The notes beneath the pieces were generated by a model. It did no database searches. It had not been told where the DNA came from and saw only the letters and a list, made by a program, of their open reading frames with translations. From Gemmatimonadota bacterium (lineage in GTDB: Bacteria; JAAXHH01): a stretch of 64,000 nucleotides of DNA. Where the stretch lies: positions 1 to 64,000 of the forward strand of contig JAPOZT010000031.1 of assembly GCA_026705925.1 (NCBI GenBank), in the 5' to 3' direction. Both the position numbers and the translations under genes were made by a program. This document shows, in pieces, positions 33,431 through 41,913 of the stretch (its first letter is position 1; each line of letters starts with the position of its first letter).

Positions 33431-34741
33431 TCAGACTCCGACCCGGTCGGTATCGAAGGACTCCAGGTTCTGCGTGATGTCCCGGATGAACCGGGCCGCG
33501 TTGAGGCCGTCGATGAACCGGTGGTCGAAGGACAGGCTCAGGAACATCATGGACCGAATGGCCAGCGAATCGTCCGCCTGCACGACGACCTGCTTCTTGA
33601 CGCTTCCGGTGGCGATGATGCCCGCCTCGGGTTGATTGATGATCGGCGTGCCGAAAAGGGTGGCCCACATGCCCGGGTTCGTCAGGGTGAACGTGCTGCC
33701 CTGCAGGTCGTCCGGAGTCAGCTTGCGGTCATGGGCCCGCTTGGCCAGGTCGTGGGCCGCCGCGGCGATCTCCGCGAAGTCCATCTCGTCCGCGTGGCGG
33801 ATCACCGGTACGACGACGCCCTTTTCCAGTCCGACCGCCAGGCCCATGTTCACGTGCTTCCACTGCAGCACCCGGTCGCCGTCCATCGTGGCGTTCAGCA
33901 TGGGGTTCGCCCGCAGGGCGTCGACGATGGCGGTGATGAAGAAGGGGGTCAGCGTCAGCCGGATGCCGGTTTTCTGCTGGAACCGCTCCCTGGCCTCGTC
34001 CCGGAAGCGGACGACGTGGGTCATGTCGACTTCCGACACGGAGGTCACGTGGGGGGACACTTGCTTGCTGAGTACCATGTGCTTGGCGATGGTCTTGCGC
34101 AATGTGTCCAGGTTCACGACGCGGGCATCTTCGGTGCCGGCCGGCCGGGAAACCGATACGTATTCCGATTCGTCTTCCTGTTCCGCGGCCACCTCGGGAA
34201 TGCGCGACGCGCGCCGTTCCAGATAAGACAGCAGGTCGTCCCGGGTCAATCTGCCGCCCTTGCCGGTGCCTTCCAGGGATTCGAGCGTGGCCATGTCTAT
34301 ACGCTCTTCCCGGGCGATGCGCAGCACGAGAGGGGAGTAGAACCGCTCGGAACGCCGGCGCCTCAATGGCCCCCCGTCGCCCGCCTCCGCGGCCTGCGTC
34401 AGTTCATCGGCTTCGATCGTCTCCGCTTCTCCGCCGGCATCACCGGCCCGCTCAGCCGCCTCGGCGTCACCTGGACCGCCTGGTCCGCCTGGTCCGCCGT
34501 CCTCGTCCTCTCCCGTATCGATGACGCCGATGACCTCTCCGATGCCCACCGTCGTCCCCTCGGCCACCCTGATCTCGCTCAACACGCCGCCCGCGATGGC
34601 GGGAATGTCCGTGTCGATCTTGTCGGTGGTAATTTCCACCACGGACTCGTCGCGCTCGATCGGATCTCCGACTTTCTTCAGCCAGCGGATGACGGTTCCT
34701 TCTTCCACGCTCTCGCCGAGTCTGGGCATCACGATGTTCAC
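33431..34741 (-). CDS. 2-oxo acid dehydrogenase acyltransferase (E2), branched-chain type
   Basis: This 436-residue E2 has an N-terminal lipoyl domain with the lipoylated Lys in EITTDKIDTDIPA, an acidic Gly/Pro/Glu linker, an E1/E3-binding domain (LRIAREERIDMATLESLEG, then GGRLTRDDLLSYLE) and the catalytic core ending SFDHRFIDGLNAARF (HxxxDG). Together with E1alpha and E1beta upstream on the same strand it forms a second 2-oxo acid dehydrogenase complex; the two-chain E1 and the core sequence suggest branched-chain 2-oxo acids rather than pyruvate, but acetoin or pyruvate is not excluded. E3 is missing. The linker includes three 9-nt Gly-Gly-Pro repeats (34471-34497). Confidence 0.93.
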   Translation of the reverse strand: MNIVMPRLGESVEEGTVIRWLKKVGDPIERDESVVEITTDKIDTDIPAIAGGVLSEIRVAEGTTVGIGEVIGVIDTGEDEDGGPGGPGGPGDAEAAERAGDAGGEAETIEADELTQAAEAGDGGPLRRRRSERFYSPLVLRIAREERIDMATLESLEGTGKGGRLTRDDLLSYLERRASRIPEVAAEQEDESEYVSVSRPAGTEDARVVNLDTLRKTIAKHMVLSKQVSPHVTSVSEVDMTHVVRFRDEARERFQQKTGIRLTLTPFFITAIVDALRANPMLNATMDGDRVLQWKHVNMGLAVGLEKGVVVPVIRHADEMDFAEIAAAAHDLAKRAHDRKLTPDDLQGSTFTLTNPGMWATLFGTPIINQPEAGIIATGSVKKQVVVQADDSLAIRSMMFLSLSFDHRFIDGLNAARFIRDITQNLESFDTDRVGV

Positions 34742-34789
34742 GTGCGTTTTCCTCTCAGTGCCGGTCGATGTTTGCCTGCGGTCATTCTG

Positions 34790-34860
34790 GACGATCAGTG
34801 CCGGACGTTCAGTGCCGGACGTTCAGTGCCGGACGTTCAGTGCCTTCCGGTCAGTAGGCC
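34790..34860. repeat. 14-nt repeats copying the 3' end of the E1beta gene
   Basis: On the minus strand the E1beta gene ends TACTGACCGGA; units of the type CACTGAACGTCCGG follow at 34832-34845, 34818-34831, 34804-34817 and 34790-34803. Each keeps the ACTGA that holds the stop codon. As 14 leaves remainder two on division by three, successive TGA copies lie in all three frames. Another partial copy lies at about 34755-34770, shortly before the E2 ATG. Confidence 0.9.
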
Positions 34861-35831
34861 AGGAGCTCTCTCAGGGCCGTGGTCACTTTCTCCGTGTTCG
34901 GCAGAAAGTACTGCTCCAGCGGTGGACTGAAGGGTACGGGCGTGTCGATGGCCGCCAGCCTGCGGACCGGCGCGTCGAGATGTTCGAAGGCTTCCTCGGC
35001 CACCACCGCGGCGATTTCACCGCCGAAGCCGCCGGTCAGCGTATCCTCATGGACCACCAGGAGCCGGTTCGTCTTCCGGACGGACTCGAGGATGGCCTGC
35101 TTGTCGTAGGGCAGCAGCGACCTCAGGTCGAGCACTTCCGTCTCGACCCCCTCGCCGGCCAGCGTTTCCGCGGCGTCCAGACTGTGAAAGACCATTTTGC
35201 CGTAGGTCACGATCGTCGCGTCGCCGCCCTCCCGCCGGACCGCCGCCTCACCGATGGGTACAGTATAGTCCTCTTCGGGGATTTCTTCCCGGATCCGGGG
35301 AAAACGGTAAAGGCCCTTGTGTTCGAAGTACAGGACAGGGTTGTTGTCGCGGATCGAAGACTTGAGCAGGCCTTTCGCATCGTAGGTCGTGGCCGGCGCC
35401 ACGACCTTGAGGCCGGGCACCTTGCAGAACCAGGCCTCTGGGTTCTGGGAGTGGAAGGGACCGGCGTTGCCGATGGCCCCCGAGGGGCACCGCACCACGA
35501 GGGGCACCGCCGCGCCCCAGCGGTAGTGGGTCTTGGCCACGTTGTTGACCAGCTGGTTGAACCCGCAGGTGATGAAATCGGCGAACTGCATTTCGGCCAC
35601 GGGCCGCATGCCCATGAGCGCCGCGCCCATGGCCGCGCCGATGATCACGGATTCGGCGACGGGGGCGTCGATCACGCGGTCCTCTCCGAAATCGTCCAGG
35701 AATCCCTTCGTGATCTTGAATGCTCCGCCATAGACGCCGATATCCTCGCCGAGGCAGAAGACGCTTTCATCCCGTTCCATTTCTTCGCGAAGTCCGGACG
35801 AAATGGCTTCAAGGTAGGTTACGGGCGGCAT
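34851..35831 (-). CDS. 2-oxo acid dehydrogenase E1 component, beta subunit
   Basis: This protein of about 326 residues begins MPPVTYLEAISSGLREEMER and shows VFCLGEDIGVYGGAFKITKG and DRVIDAPVAESVIIGAAMGA, all typical of E1-beta subunits, which complete the ThDP site and bind E2. I took the ATG at 35831; the longer frame upstream overlaps the E1alpha gene in another phase. It lies 22 nt after the E1alpha gene and is followed by the E2 gene after the 14-nt repeat spacer. Confidence 0.95.
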   Translation of the reverse strand: MPPVTYLEAISSGLREEMERDESVFCLGEDIGVYGGAFKITKGFLDDFGEDRVIDAPVAESVIIGAAMGAALMGMRPVAEMQFADFITCGFNQLVNNVAKTHYRWGAAVPLVVRCPSGAIGNAGPFHSQNPEAWFCKVPGLKVVAPATTYDAKGLLKSSIRDNNPVLYFEHKGLYRFPRIREEIPEEDYTVPIGEAAVRREGGDATIVTYGKMVFHSLDAAETLAGEGVETEVLDLRSLLPYDKQAILESVRKTNRLLVVHEDTLTGGFGGEIAAVVAEEAFEHLDAPVRRLAAIDTPVPFSPPLEQYFLPNTEKVTTALRELLAY

Positions 35832-35853
35832 GGGCAGGTTCCGGTTGGGGACA

Positions 35854-36879
35854 TCAGTCGGCGTAAACGCCCTGGAGCGCTTCTTCGGGTTCGGGAAGGG
35901 GGCTTTGTTCCGCGTAGTCCACCGCGTCGTCGACGATGCCCTTGACTTCCTCCTGGATCCCGTCGATTTCCTCGCGGTTGAAGTACTTCCGTTCCAGCAG
36001 GAGGCTCTCGGCCTTCGTGACCGGATCGTTGTTCCACCCGTCCTCCATGATGTCCTTGGGGACGTAGAACGCGTCGTCGTGCTGGGCATGGCCGAGCAGC
36101 CGCGTGCAACGGGCTTCGATCAGGGTCGGGCCGCCGCCCTCCCGGGCAAGATCCACGGCGTCCCGCGTGGCCTTGTACACGGCGCGGACGTCCGTGCCGT
36201 CCACCAGCGCGCCTCCGACGCCGTAACCCCTGGCCCGGTCGACGATGTTTTCGCAGGCGTACTCGTACCGGGTCGGCGTGGAGTAGGCGAATTTGTTGTT
36301 CTCCACGATCAGCACCATGGGCAGCCGGTGCACGGCCGCGAAGTTGAGCCCTTCGTGGAAATCGCCGATACTCGAGCCGCCTTCGCCGATGTAGGTCAGG
36401 GAGACGGCACCGTCGCCGCGGACCTTGCTGGCCAGGGCCACGCCCGCGGCCACGGGAATGTTCGCGCCGAGGTGGCTGATCATCCCGACGATATGGTGGT
36501 CCCAGTTTCCGCAGTGCATGTTGCCGTCTTTGCCGGCGGTCGGTCCGTTGGCCCGGCCCAGGTACTGGCACATCATGTCCCGCGCGGTATGCCCGCGGAG
36601 GAAATGGGCGCCGATCACCCGGTGCATGGGGACCAGGATGTCCGCGTCGCCCAGGGCGTAGGCGCTTCCCGCGGCGATGGCCTCGTGGCCCGCGCCGGCG
36701 TAGGCCGCGCCCACGAGCCGGCCCTGCCGGAAGAGACGATAGATGCGCTCTTCGAATTCCCGCTGAAGGCGCATGGTATGGTAGAGGGTTCGGTAGTCTT
36801 CCCGGCCGAGGCCGAGATCGTCCAGGTCGGACGCGGCAAGGTCGGGGTCGGACAGGGCGGGGGCGGTCTCAACGTTCAT
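35854..36879 (-). CDS. 2-oxo acid dehydrogenase E1 component, alpha subunit
   Basis: This 341-residue subunit binds ThDP. YRTLYHTMRLQREFEERIYR and GAAYAGAGHEAIAAGSAYAL are at the N-terminus. YIGEGGSSIGDFHEGLNFAA followed by VLIVENNKFAYST is the ThDP/Mg motif, with the usual GDG as GEG. The phosphorylation-loop region around RYEYACENIVDRARGYG is normal. The closest functional types are branched-chain 2-oxo acid and acetoin dehydrogenases. It lies in the order lipB, E1alpha, E1beta, E2, suggesting coordinated lipoylation and synthesis of the complex. Confidence 0.95.
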   Translation of the reverse strand: MNVETAPALSDPDLAASDLDDLGLGREDYRTLYHTMRLQREFEERIYRLFRQGRLVGAAYAGAGHEAIAAGSAYALGDADILVPMHRVIGAHFLRGHTARDMMCQYLGRANGPTAGKDGNMHCGNWDHHIVGMISHLGANIPVAAGVALASKVRGDGAVSLTYIGEGGSSIGDFHEGLNFAAVHRLPMVLIVENNKFAYSTPTRYEYACENIVDRARGYGVGGALVDGTDVRAVYKATRDAVDLAREGGGPTLIEARCTRLLGHAQHDDAFYVPKDIMEDGWNNDPVTKAESLLLERKYFNREEIDGIQEEVKGIVDDAVDYAEQSPLPEPEEALQGVYAD

Positions 36880-36912
36880 AACGCCTCCTGGGTGCGGTGT
36901 GGCATGCGCTGC

Positions 36913-37602
36913 TCATAGTCTCTGCTGCAATTCGGTCAGGGTCGTCTCCTCGAAAGCCATGCCGAAGACGTCGCCCAGGTTTCGGAGCAGGCTTCGCTCA
37001 ACCTCCTCCATCGGTACCGTCCGGCCGAGCAGCCGCTCCATCGAGGTGACCTCGCGGTCGGCGATGCCGCAAGGGACGATCCCCTCGTACAGGGAGAGGT
37101 CGGGATGCACGTTCACGGAGAACCCGTGCATGGCGATCCACCAGCTGACCCGGATGCCCAGGGCCGCGACCTTCCGGTCATCCACCCAGACCCCGGTAAT
37201 TCCCTCCAGGCGGCGTCCCTCGATGCCGAAATCCGCCAGGCATCCGATGATCGCGGCCTCGAGGTCGCGAAGGTATCGGTACACGTCCTGGTACCATGCC
37301 GCGATATCGAAGATCGTGTACCCCACCAGCTGGCCGGGGCCGTGGCAGGTGATGTCTCCGCCCCGGTCCGTTTCGTAAACCCGAATGCCGCGGGACCGGA
37401 GCGTTTCTTCCCCGTAGAGCAGGTGTTCGCCGGCTCTTAAGCGACGACCGATCGTGTACGTGGGAGGGTGTTCGAGCAACAGGAGCACGTTGTCGATCAG
37501 GCCCAAGCGACGCGCCGCGAGCAGACTCCGCTGAAGAGACAGCGCCACGCCGTATTCCATCGTGCCGGTCCGCTTGGCCCGAACAACCCAGCAAGGCAGC
37601 AC
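36913..37602 (-). CDS. lipB: Octanoyltransferase (lipoate biosynthesis)
   Basis: This 229-residue enzyme transfers octanoyl from ACP to lipoyl domains. YTIGRRLRAGEHLL, TDRGGDITCHGPGQLVGYTI and KVAALGIRVSWWIAMHGFSVNV (described here as consecutive segments) are the family blocks; the catalytic Lys is in KVAALG and the Cys in IVPCGIADREVTSM. The start is GTG at 37602 with AGGAGGG six nt upstream. LipA is not in the window. It stands directly before the E1alpha/E1beta/E2 genes whose E2 needs lipoylation, an informative neighbourhood. Confidence 0.95.
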   Translation of the reverse strand: MLPCWVVRAKRTGTMEYGVALSLQRSLLAARRLGLIDNVLLLLEHPPTYTIGRRLRAGEHLLYGEETLRSRGIRVYETDRGGDITCHGPGQLVGYTIFDIAAWYQDVYRYLRDLEAAIIGCLADFGIEGRRLEGITGVWVDDRKVAALGIRVSWWIAMHGFSVNVHPDLSLYEGIVPCGIADREVTSMERLLGRTVPMEEVERSLLRNLGDVFGMAFEETTLTELQQRL

Positions 37603-37655
37603 CTGCCCTCCTCATGCACGGCGACCTCGTAAATACCAGGCCCTGTACCCCGGAC

Positions 37656-37685
37656 AACCTAAGTTTCGGGGGTCCGTTCTGTCAA
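37656..37685 (-). promoter_or_regulatory. Probable promoter of lipB and the 2-oxo acid dehydrogenase genes
   Basis: Minus strand: -35 TTGACA (37680-37685), an 18-nt spacer and -10 TAGGTT (37656-37661). The -35 overlaps the end of the nitrilase gene. The leader to the lipB GTG is about 50 nt. Confidence 0.5.
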
Positions 37686-38524
37686 GGTTTTTCTCCCTCG
37701 ACGATGGGTCCGTAGAACTCCACCCGGCGGTCTTCCAGGCGGTCGAGTTCGTAGGCCTTGGCCACGTTCACGATGTGCTTCTCCCGGGCGCCGGCAAGGT
37801 CCAGGTCGGCGAAGATGACCTCCTCGCGGGACCGGTCTCCTTCCGCCAGCGTGCGGCCGGTGAAATCGACGATCTTGCTCTGCCCGATGAAATTGGTCCC
37901 GCGCTCCCGCCCCACCCGGTTCACGGCGATGTAATTGACACGGTTCTCGAAGGCGCGCGTATTGATCACGAACTCGGTGTTGCAGTCCGCGCCGACCGGC
38001 CAGTTGGTGGGCAGGGCAATCAGTTCCGCGTCATGGAGCATCATCACCCGGGCGCTCTCCGGAAACGCCGCGTCGTAACAGATATTCAGGCCGATGCGGC
38101 CCACATCGGAATCGTACACGCGAAAAGGGCGGTCGCCGGGGGACAGAAAGCGGTCGATCCCGAGATAGGGCAGATGGATCTTGCGGTAGTGCCCGATCAG
38201 CCCGTTGGGGGCGATGAAGGCCGCCGTGTTGTAAAGAATCGAGCCGTCGGCCTCCAGCAGGCCGATGATCACGTGGATGTCGAGCTCGCGGCACCGGCGC
38301 TCTAGACGCTCCGTAAAAGGGCCGGGTACGGGCTGGGCGTACGCCCGGGCTTCGTCCAGGTCGTAAAAACAATACCCGGTCAATGCGCACTCGGGAAACA
38401 CGGCCAGGTCCGCCCCTTCCCGGGAGGCCGTCTGCATGGCGTCGAACACTCTGGTTAGATTCTGCTCGGTCTCGGCGAGTTTCAGGTCCATCTGCACGCC
38501 GGCGACCCGTATGGTGTCTCGCAT
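37682..38524 (-). CDS. Carbon-nitrogen hydrolase (nitrilase superfamily)
   Basis: This 280-residue protein has the catalytic Glu-Lys-Cys triad of the nitrilase superfamily: Glu in LAVFPECALTGYCF, Lys in GHYRKIHLPYLG and Cys in IGLNICYDAAFPESARV. Such enzymes hydrolyse amides, N-carbamoyl compounds or nitriles. The substrate is unknown. It lies between a TIM-barrel isomerase gene and lipB on the same strand. A TATAAT hexamer (38575-38580, minus strand) lies about 50 nt before its ATG but without a good -35. Confidence 0.92.
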   Translation of the reverse strand: MRDTIRVAGVQMDLKLAETEQNLTRVFDAMQTASREGADLAVFPECALTGYCFYDLDEARAYAQPVPGPFTERLERRCRELDIHVIIGLLEADGSILYNTAAFIAPNGLIGHYRKIHLPYLGIDRFLSPGDRPFRVYDSDVGRIGLNICYDAAFPESARVMMLHDAELIALPTNWPVGADCNTEFVINTRAFENRVNYIAVNRVGRERGTNFIGQSKIVDFTGRTLAEGDRSREEVIFADLDLAGAREKHIVNVAKAYELDRLEDRRVEFYGPIVEGEKP

Positions 38525-38621
38525 TTCTCCCCCCGTCCATGTAAAAGGCTGATCCGGCGATAGACCGGTACGGGATTATACGCCTTCGAGGGCCGGAAGT
38601 TGCCGGAAGGGAAGGGTTACT

Positions 38622-39776
38622 CTATCCCTGGCCCTTCCGGTACGCCGGCATGGCGCTCAATCCGGTCGAAGAAGGATGGAAGAGCCGGGTGAGGTGGGCT
38701 TCGATGACGCCCCGGTTGAGATCGGGGCGCTCCATGCAGGCCACGACCAGTTCGTGGTCCACCCCTTCGGTCATTTCGGCAATGGCCTTCATGCGGTCGA
38801 TGGAATTGATGAGGGCCTGCCGGATGGGGATGCGCTCCGGAAAGATGTCAATGCCCATGTAGCCCCGGTAGCCGTACATCTTGAGCGCGTACATGCCGGC
38901 GAAGATCTGCTCCGGCGATACGATGCCGACCTGCAGGTCCTGGTCGTAGTTGCCCAGGGGCTGGCTGTTCCAGTGCGTGTGGGCCAGCCGGCCCTGCCGG
39001 AGTATGCGGCTCAGGGCATAGGGGAAATCCTCGAAGCCCATCAGGACGTGACCGAGTTCGGGATTCAGGCCGACGATGGCGTGGCCCTCGTCAATCAGCG
39101 CCCGGTTCTCGGGGGCCCTGAGCCGCTCGTCCACGTTCTGGGCCATCAGGATGCCGTCCGTGGTGTTCCGGTAGATGTTGTTTCCCCGGGGCTCGTAGGG
39201 TTTGGGTTCGATGGCCGTCCGGATCCCGGGCACCACGTCCAGCGCTTCGGCCAGGCCCGACTCGAAGAGGTCCCACATGGCGTAGAAATCGGTCCCGAAA
39301 TTGAGTTCGTAGCCGTCGCCGCCGGGCCACACGACCATGAAGTCCGTGTCCAGTTCCCGGTTCATCCGCAGCGTCTCGATCACCCGGTCGATGGCGGCGC
39401 GGCGCGCCTCGGGGACGGGGGACGACAGTGAACCGAATTCGAACTGGGCGTCCCAGAAGAGGTTGGGGATCACCGTCAGCAGCCGCACGCCCGTGTCCTT
39501 TTCCAGTTGCTGGTAGAGATGGGCGTTGTCTTCGTTGATTTCGTTGGGATAGTGGGCTTCGATGCCGCACAGGCCGTATTCCGCCATTTCGCCGGCGATT
39601 TCCAGGCGCTCCTCGATGGAATAGGGCGCCATGTAGGCTTCGTGAAACCGGATCTGGGACGGCGAAAAGAACCAGACGCCGGCCGATATCTTCAGTTCGA
39701 GCGGAAACTCCTTAAGGTGGCGCACGAGTTCATCGCCACTGCGTATCGTTGTCTGGTCCCGAAGGTCTGCAAACAT
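38622..39776 (-). CDS. Xylose isomerase-like TIM-barrel protein
   Basis: This 384-residue protein starts MFADLRDQTTIRSGDEL and is built like xylose/rhamnose isomerase-type barrels. The metal ligands are probably in GIEAHYPNE, RTAIEPKPYEP (Glu), GLNPELGHVLM (Glu, His), HTHWNSQP and GIDIFPER (Asp). It probably isomerises or epimerises a sugar. It lies 21 nt downstream of the phytanoyl-CoA dioxygenase-like gene and should be co-transcribed with it. After its stop TTCCGGC is repeated at 10-nt distance. Confidence 0.88.
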   Translation of the reverse strand: MFADLRDQTTIRSGDELVRHLKEFPLELKISAGVWFFSPSQIRFHEAYMAPYSIEERLEIAGEMAEYGLCGIEAHYPNEINEDNAHLYQQLEKDTGVRLLTVIPNLFWDAQFEFGSLSSPVPEARRAAIDRVIETLRMNRELDTDFMVVWPGGDGYELNFGTDFYAMWDLFESGLAEALDVVPGIRTAIEPKPYEPRGNNIYRNTTDGILMAQNVDERLRAPENRALIDEGHAIVGLNPELGHVLMGFEDFPYALSRILRQGRLAHTHWNSQPLGNYDQDLQVGIVSPEQIFAGMYALKMYGYRGYMGIDIFPERIPIRQALINSIDRMKAIAEMTEGVDHELVVACMERPDLNRGVIEAHLTRLFHPSSTGLSAMPAYRKGQG

Positions 39777-39797
39777 AGCCGTCTCCTGAAGAAAGCG

Positions 39798-40688
39798 TTA
39801 GCCCATGGCGAGTCGTTTTTTCTGCGCTGCAAGCATCTCTTGTTGACGTCTGACACGTTCGGGCACCAATCGTTCCCGCGGCGCGGCCGGCTTGTAGTCC
39901 AGGCGGTCGCGGCCCAGTCCCGCGAGAACGGCCCGTTCCACCGGAGAGAAGTCCTCGGAATCTTCGCGATTGAAATCCATCGGTTCCTTGAGCGCGACCG
40001 GGGGATTGGTGATGAAGCGGGCACGGCCTGACGGGTTCCGGGACGCGGAGTGCAGCATGAAGGGATGCAACAGCACGACGTCTCCCGCGTTGCCCGTTAT
40101 TTCCGCGAAGTCCCTGCAATCTGAAACCAAATGGCCGAAACTGCCGCTGGGCAGCAGGCCCTGTGGGTTTTCGTAGAGATGCCGCGCGACGTGCTTTACC
40201 GAATCGCAGGCTACGAACGTGCCGCCGCTACCGGGTAGTATGTCGGACCAGACGACGATTGTCAACAGTCCCTGCTCCGGACTGTCCAGGAAGTGCCGGA
40301 AGAAATCACCGTCCTTGTGCCAGCCCTGGCGCTGGGTCTCCGGTGGTTCCCAGACCTCGTCCGCACCATAGGAGAAGTTGATGATGAAGCCGTCTCCCCA
40401 GGTAGGTTGGGTATCGGCCAGCCGGTCTTCACCGCCCAGCAGGTCGCAGATGGCGTCCCATGCCCTCGGCGCGATTTCGCGAATCGGAACCCGGTTCATG
40501 GCTGGCAGATGCACACGCGGTTCCAACCACGTCGCGGCATCCTCAGGATCGTAGCCGAGACGCCTGAACGCGAACGCGCGCCATTCGGCGGCCAGTTCTC
40601 GCGAGAAACAGTCCCGCAGGACGACATGCCCGCGTCGAATGAAATGGTCTACGTCCGATTCGGTCAGCGCCTTGTGGTTTTTCGACAT
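39798..40688 (-). CDS. Phytanoyl-CoA dioxygenase (PhyH) family oxygenase
   Basis: This Fe(II)/2-oxoglutarate-dependent oxygenase of about 296 residues has its iron ligands in QGWHKDGDFFRHF (HxD) and LLHPFMLHSASRN (distal His); the Arg that binds 2-oxoglutarate is in SGRARFITN. The substrate is not predictable. I prefer the ATG at 40688: the longer open frame would begin inside the -35 hexamer of the promoter. The promoter in front is a perfect consensus, so the gene and its downstream neighbours are probably well expressed. Confidence 0.9.
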   Translation of the reverse strand: MSKNHKALTESDVDHFIRRGHVVLRDCFSRELAAEWRAFAFRRLGYDPEDAATWLEPRVHLPAMNRVPIREIAPRAWDAICDLLGGEDRLADTQPTWGDGFIINFSYGADEVWEPPETQRQGWHKDGDFFRHFLDSPEQGLLTIVVWSDILPGSGGTFVACDSVKHVARHLYENPQGLLPSGSFGHLVSDCRDFAEITGNAGDVVLLHPFMLHSASRNPSGRARFITNPPVALKEPMDFNREDSEDFSPVERAVLAGLGRDRLDYKPAAPRERLVPERVRRQQEMLAAQKKRLAMG

Positions 40689-40803
40689 GGCTCTACCAGG
40701 AGTCCAGCCGGCATCTCGTGCCCGTTTTTCCCGGGCAGCCTTGAATCGGCTATGCGGATCGAGGTTTGTCTGCGTGACAACAAAACCGCGGTGTGCCATC
40801 AAG

Positions 40804-40832
40804 ATTATAGGAGTGAAAAAAGCGCCTGTCAA
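40804..40832 (-). promoter_or_regulatory. Consensus sigma70 promoter of the PhyH-family gene
   Basis: Minus strand: -35 TTGACA (40827-40832), a 17-nt spacer and -10 TATAAT (40804-40809), all positions matching the Escherichia coli consensus. The leader to the ATG at 40688 is about 110 nt. Confidence 0.85.
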
Positions 40833-40859
40833 CAGGGAGATCCGGCGTCAAAAGAGCGC

Positions 40860-40889
40860 TTGACATGCGAAGTGAAATCTCCGTATTTT
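40860..40889 (+). promoter_or_regulatory. Promoter of the UDP-sugar epimerase/decarboxylase gene
   Basis: -35 TTGACA (40860-40865) preceded by CGC, an 18-nt spacer and -10 TATTTT (40884-40889). It is back to back with the PhyH promoter, about 30 nt away, so one bound regulator could act on both. The leader to the TTG start at 40945 is about 50 nt. Confidence 0.65.
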
Positions 40890-40944
40890 CCACCTTTATC
40901 CTGCTGGTTTCCGTGACCTTCCATACCACGCAAAGGAAACGTCC

Positions 40945-41883
40945 TTGCGCGTTGTCGTAACCGGTGGTGCGGGTTTTCTGGGATCCCATCTGTGCGACCG
41001 TCTGCTGGCGGACGGTCACCGGGTCGTCGCCGTGGACAACCTGATCACGGGCCGGACCGTGAACATCTCCCATAACCTGGAAAAAGAAGGATTCACCTAT
41101 CTCCAGCGGGACGTTTCAAAATACCTGGACATCGAAGGCGAGGTGGACTTCGTCATGCACTTCGCCAGTCCGGCGAGTCCGATCGACTTCGAGCGCGTCC
41201 CGATCCAGATACTGAAGGTCGGCGCCCTGGGTACCCACAACGCCCTCGGCCTGGCCAAATCCAAGGGCGCGGGCTTCTTCCTCGCGTCCACCTCGGAGGT
41301 CTACGGCGACCCGCAGGTCAACCCCCAGCCGGAGAGTTACTGGGGCAACGTCAATCCCATCGGCGTCAGGGGGGTCTACGACGAGGCCAAGCGCTTCGCG
41401 GAGGCCCTGACCATGGCCTACCACCGGAAACACGGAATCGACACGCGTATCGTCCGGATCTTCAACACCTACGGTCCCCGGATGAGACCCGCGGACGGCC
41501 GCGTCGCGCCGTCCTTCATCACCAAGGCGCTCCGCGGAGAACCGCTGACGATCTTCGGGGAAGGGCGGCAGACCCGTAGTTTCTGCTACTACGAAGACCT
41601 CATGGAAGGCATCGTGCGGCTCATGCGGTCCGGCGAGCACGATCCGGTGAACATCGGGAACGAGAACGAGATCACCATCCTCGAACTCGCCAACACGATC
41701 ATCCGCCTTTGCGGATCCCGCAGCGAGATCGTCTTCCGGCCCCTGCCCCAGGACGATCCCCAGCTGCGGCGCCCCGACACGACACGGGCGCGGGAGATCC
41801 TGGGCTGGGAAGCCGCGGTCTCCCTTGAAGAAGGCATGAAGAAAACCATCGCGTATTTCAGATCCCTGGACGGGAACGCCTGA
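40945..41883 (+). CDS. UDP-glucuronate decarboxylase-like NAD-dependent epimerase
   Basis: This 312-residue extended SDR has [20 protein letters not shown] (GxxGxxG) at the N-terminus, [40 protein letters not shown], the catalytic [16 protein letters not shown] (YxxxK) and [14 protein letters not shown]. This set is typical of UXS, which makes UDP-xylose from UDP-glucuronate for surface polysaccharides. The start is TTG at 40945, chosen because the Rossmann motif begins right after it and the promoter lies before. The MoxR gene follows after 30 nt. Confidence 0.9.
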   Translation: MRVVVTGGAGFLGSHLCDRLLADGHRVVAVDNLITGRTVNISHNLEKEGFTYLQRDVSKYLDIEGEVDFVMHFASPASPIDFERVPIQILKVGALGTHNALGLAKSKGAGFFLASTSEVYGDPQVNPQPESYWGNVNPIGVRGVYDEAKRFAEALTMAYHRKHGIDTRIVRIFNTYGPRMRPADGRVAPSFITKALRGEPLTIFGEGRQTRSFCYYEDLMEGIVRLMRSGEHDPVNIGNENEITILELANTIIRLCGSRSEIVFRPLPQDDPQLRRPDTTRAREILGWEAAVSLEEGMKKTIAYFRSLDGNA

Positions 41884-41913
41884 CCAGGCACCCGTCGGAA
41901 AGGACTCCGGCCG

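Noticed and set aside
34790-34860. Replication-origin iterons or regulator binding sites
   Set aside because: The unit is explained by the end of the E1beta gene itself. No dnaA or replication gene or AT-rich segment is near.
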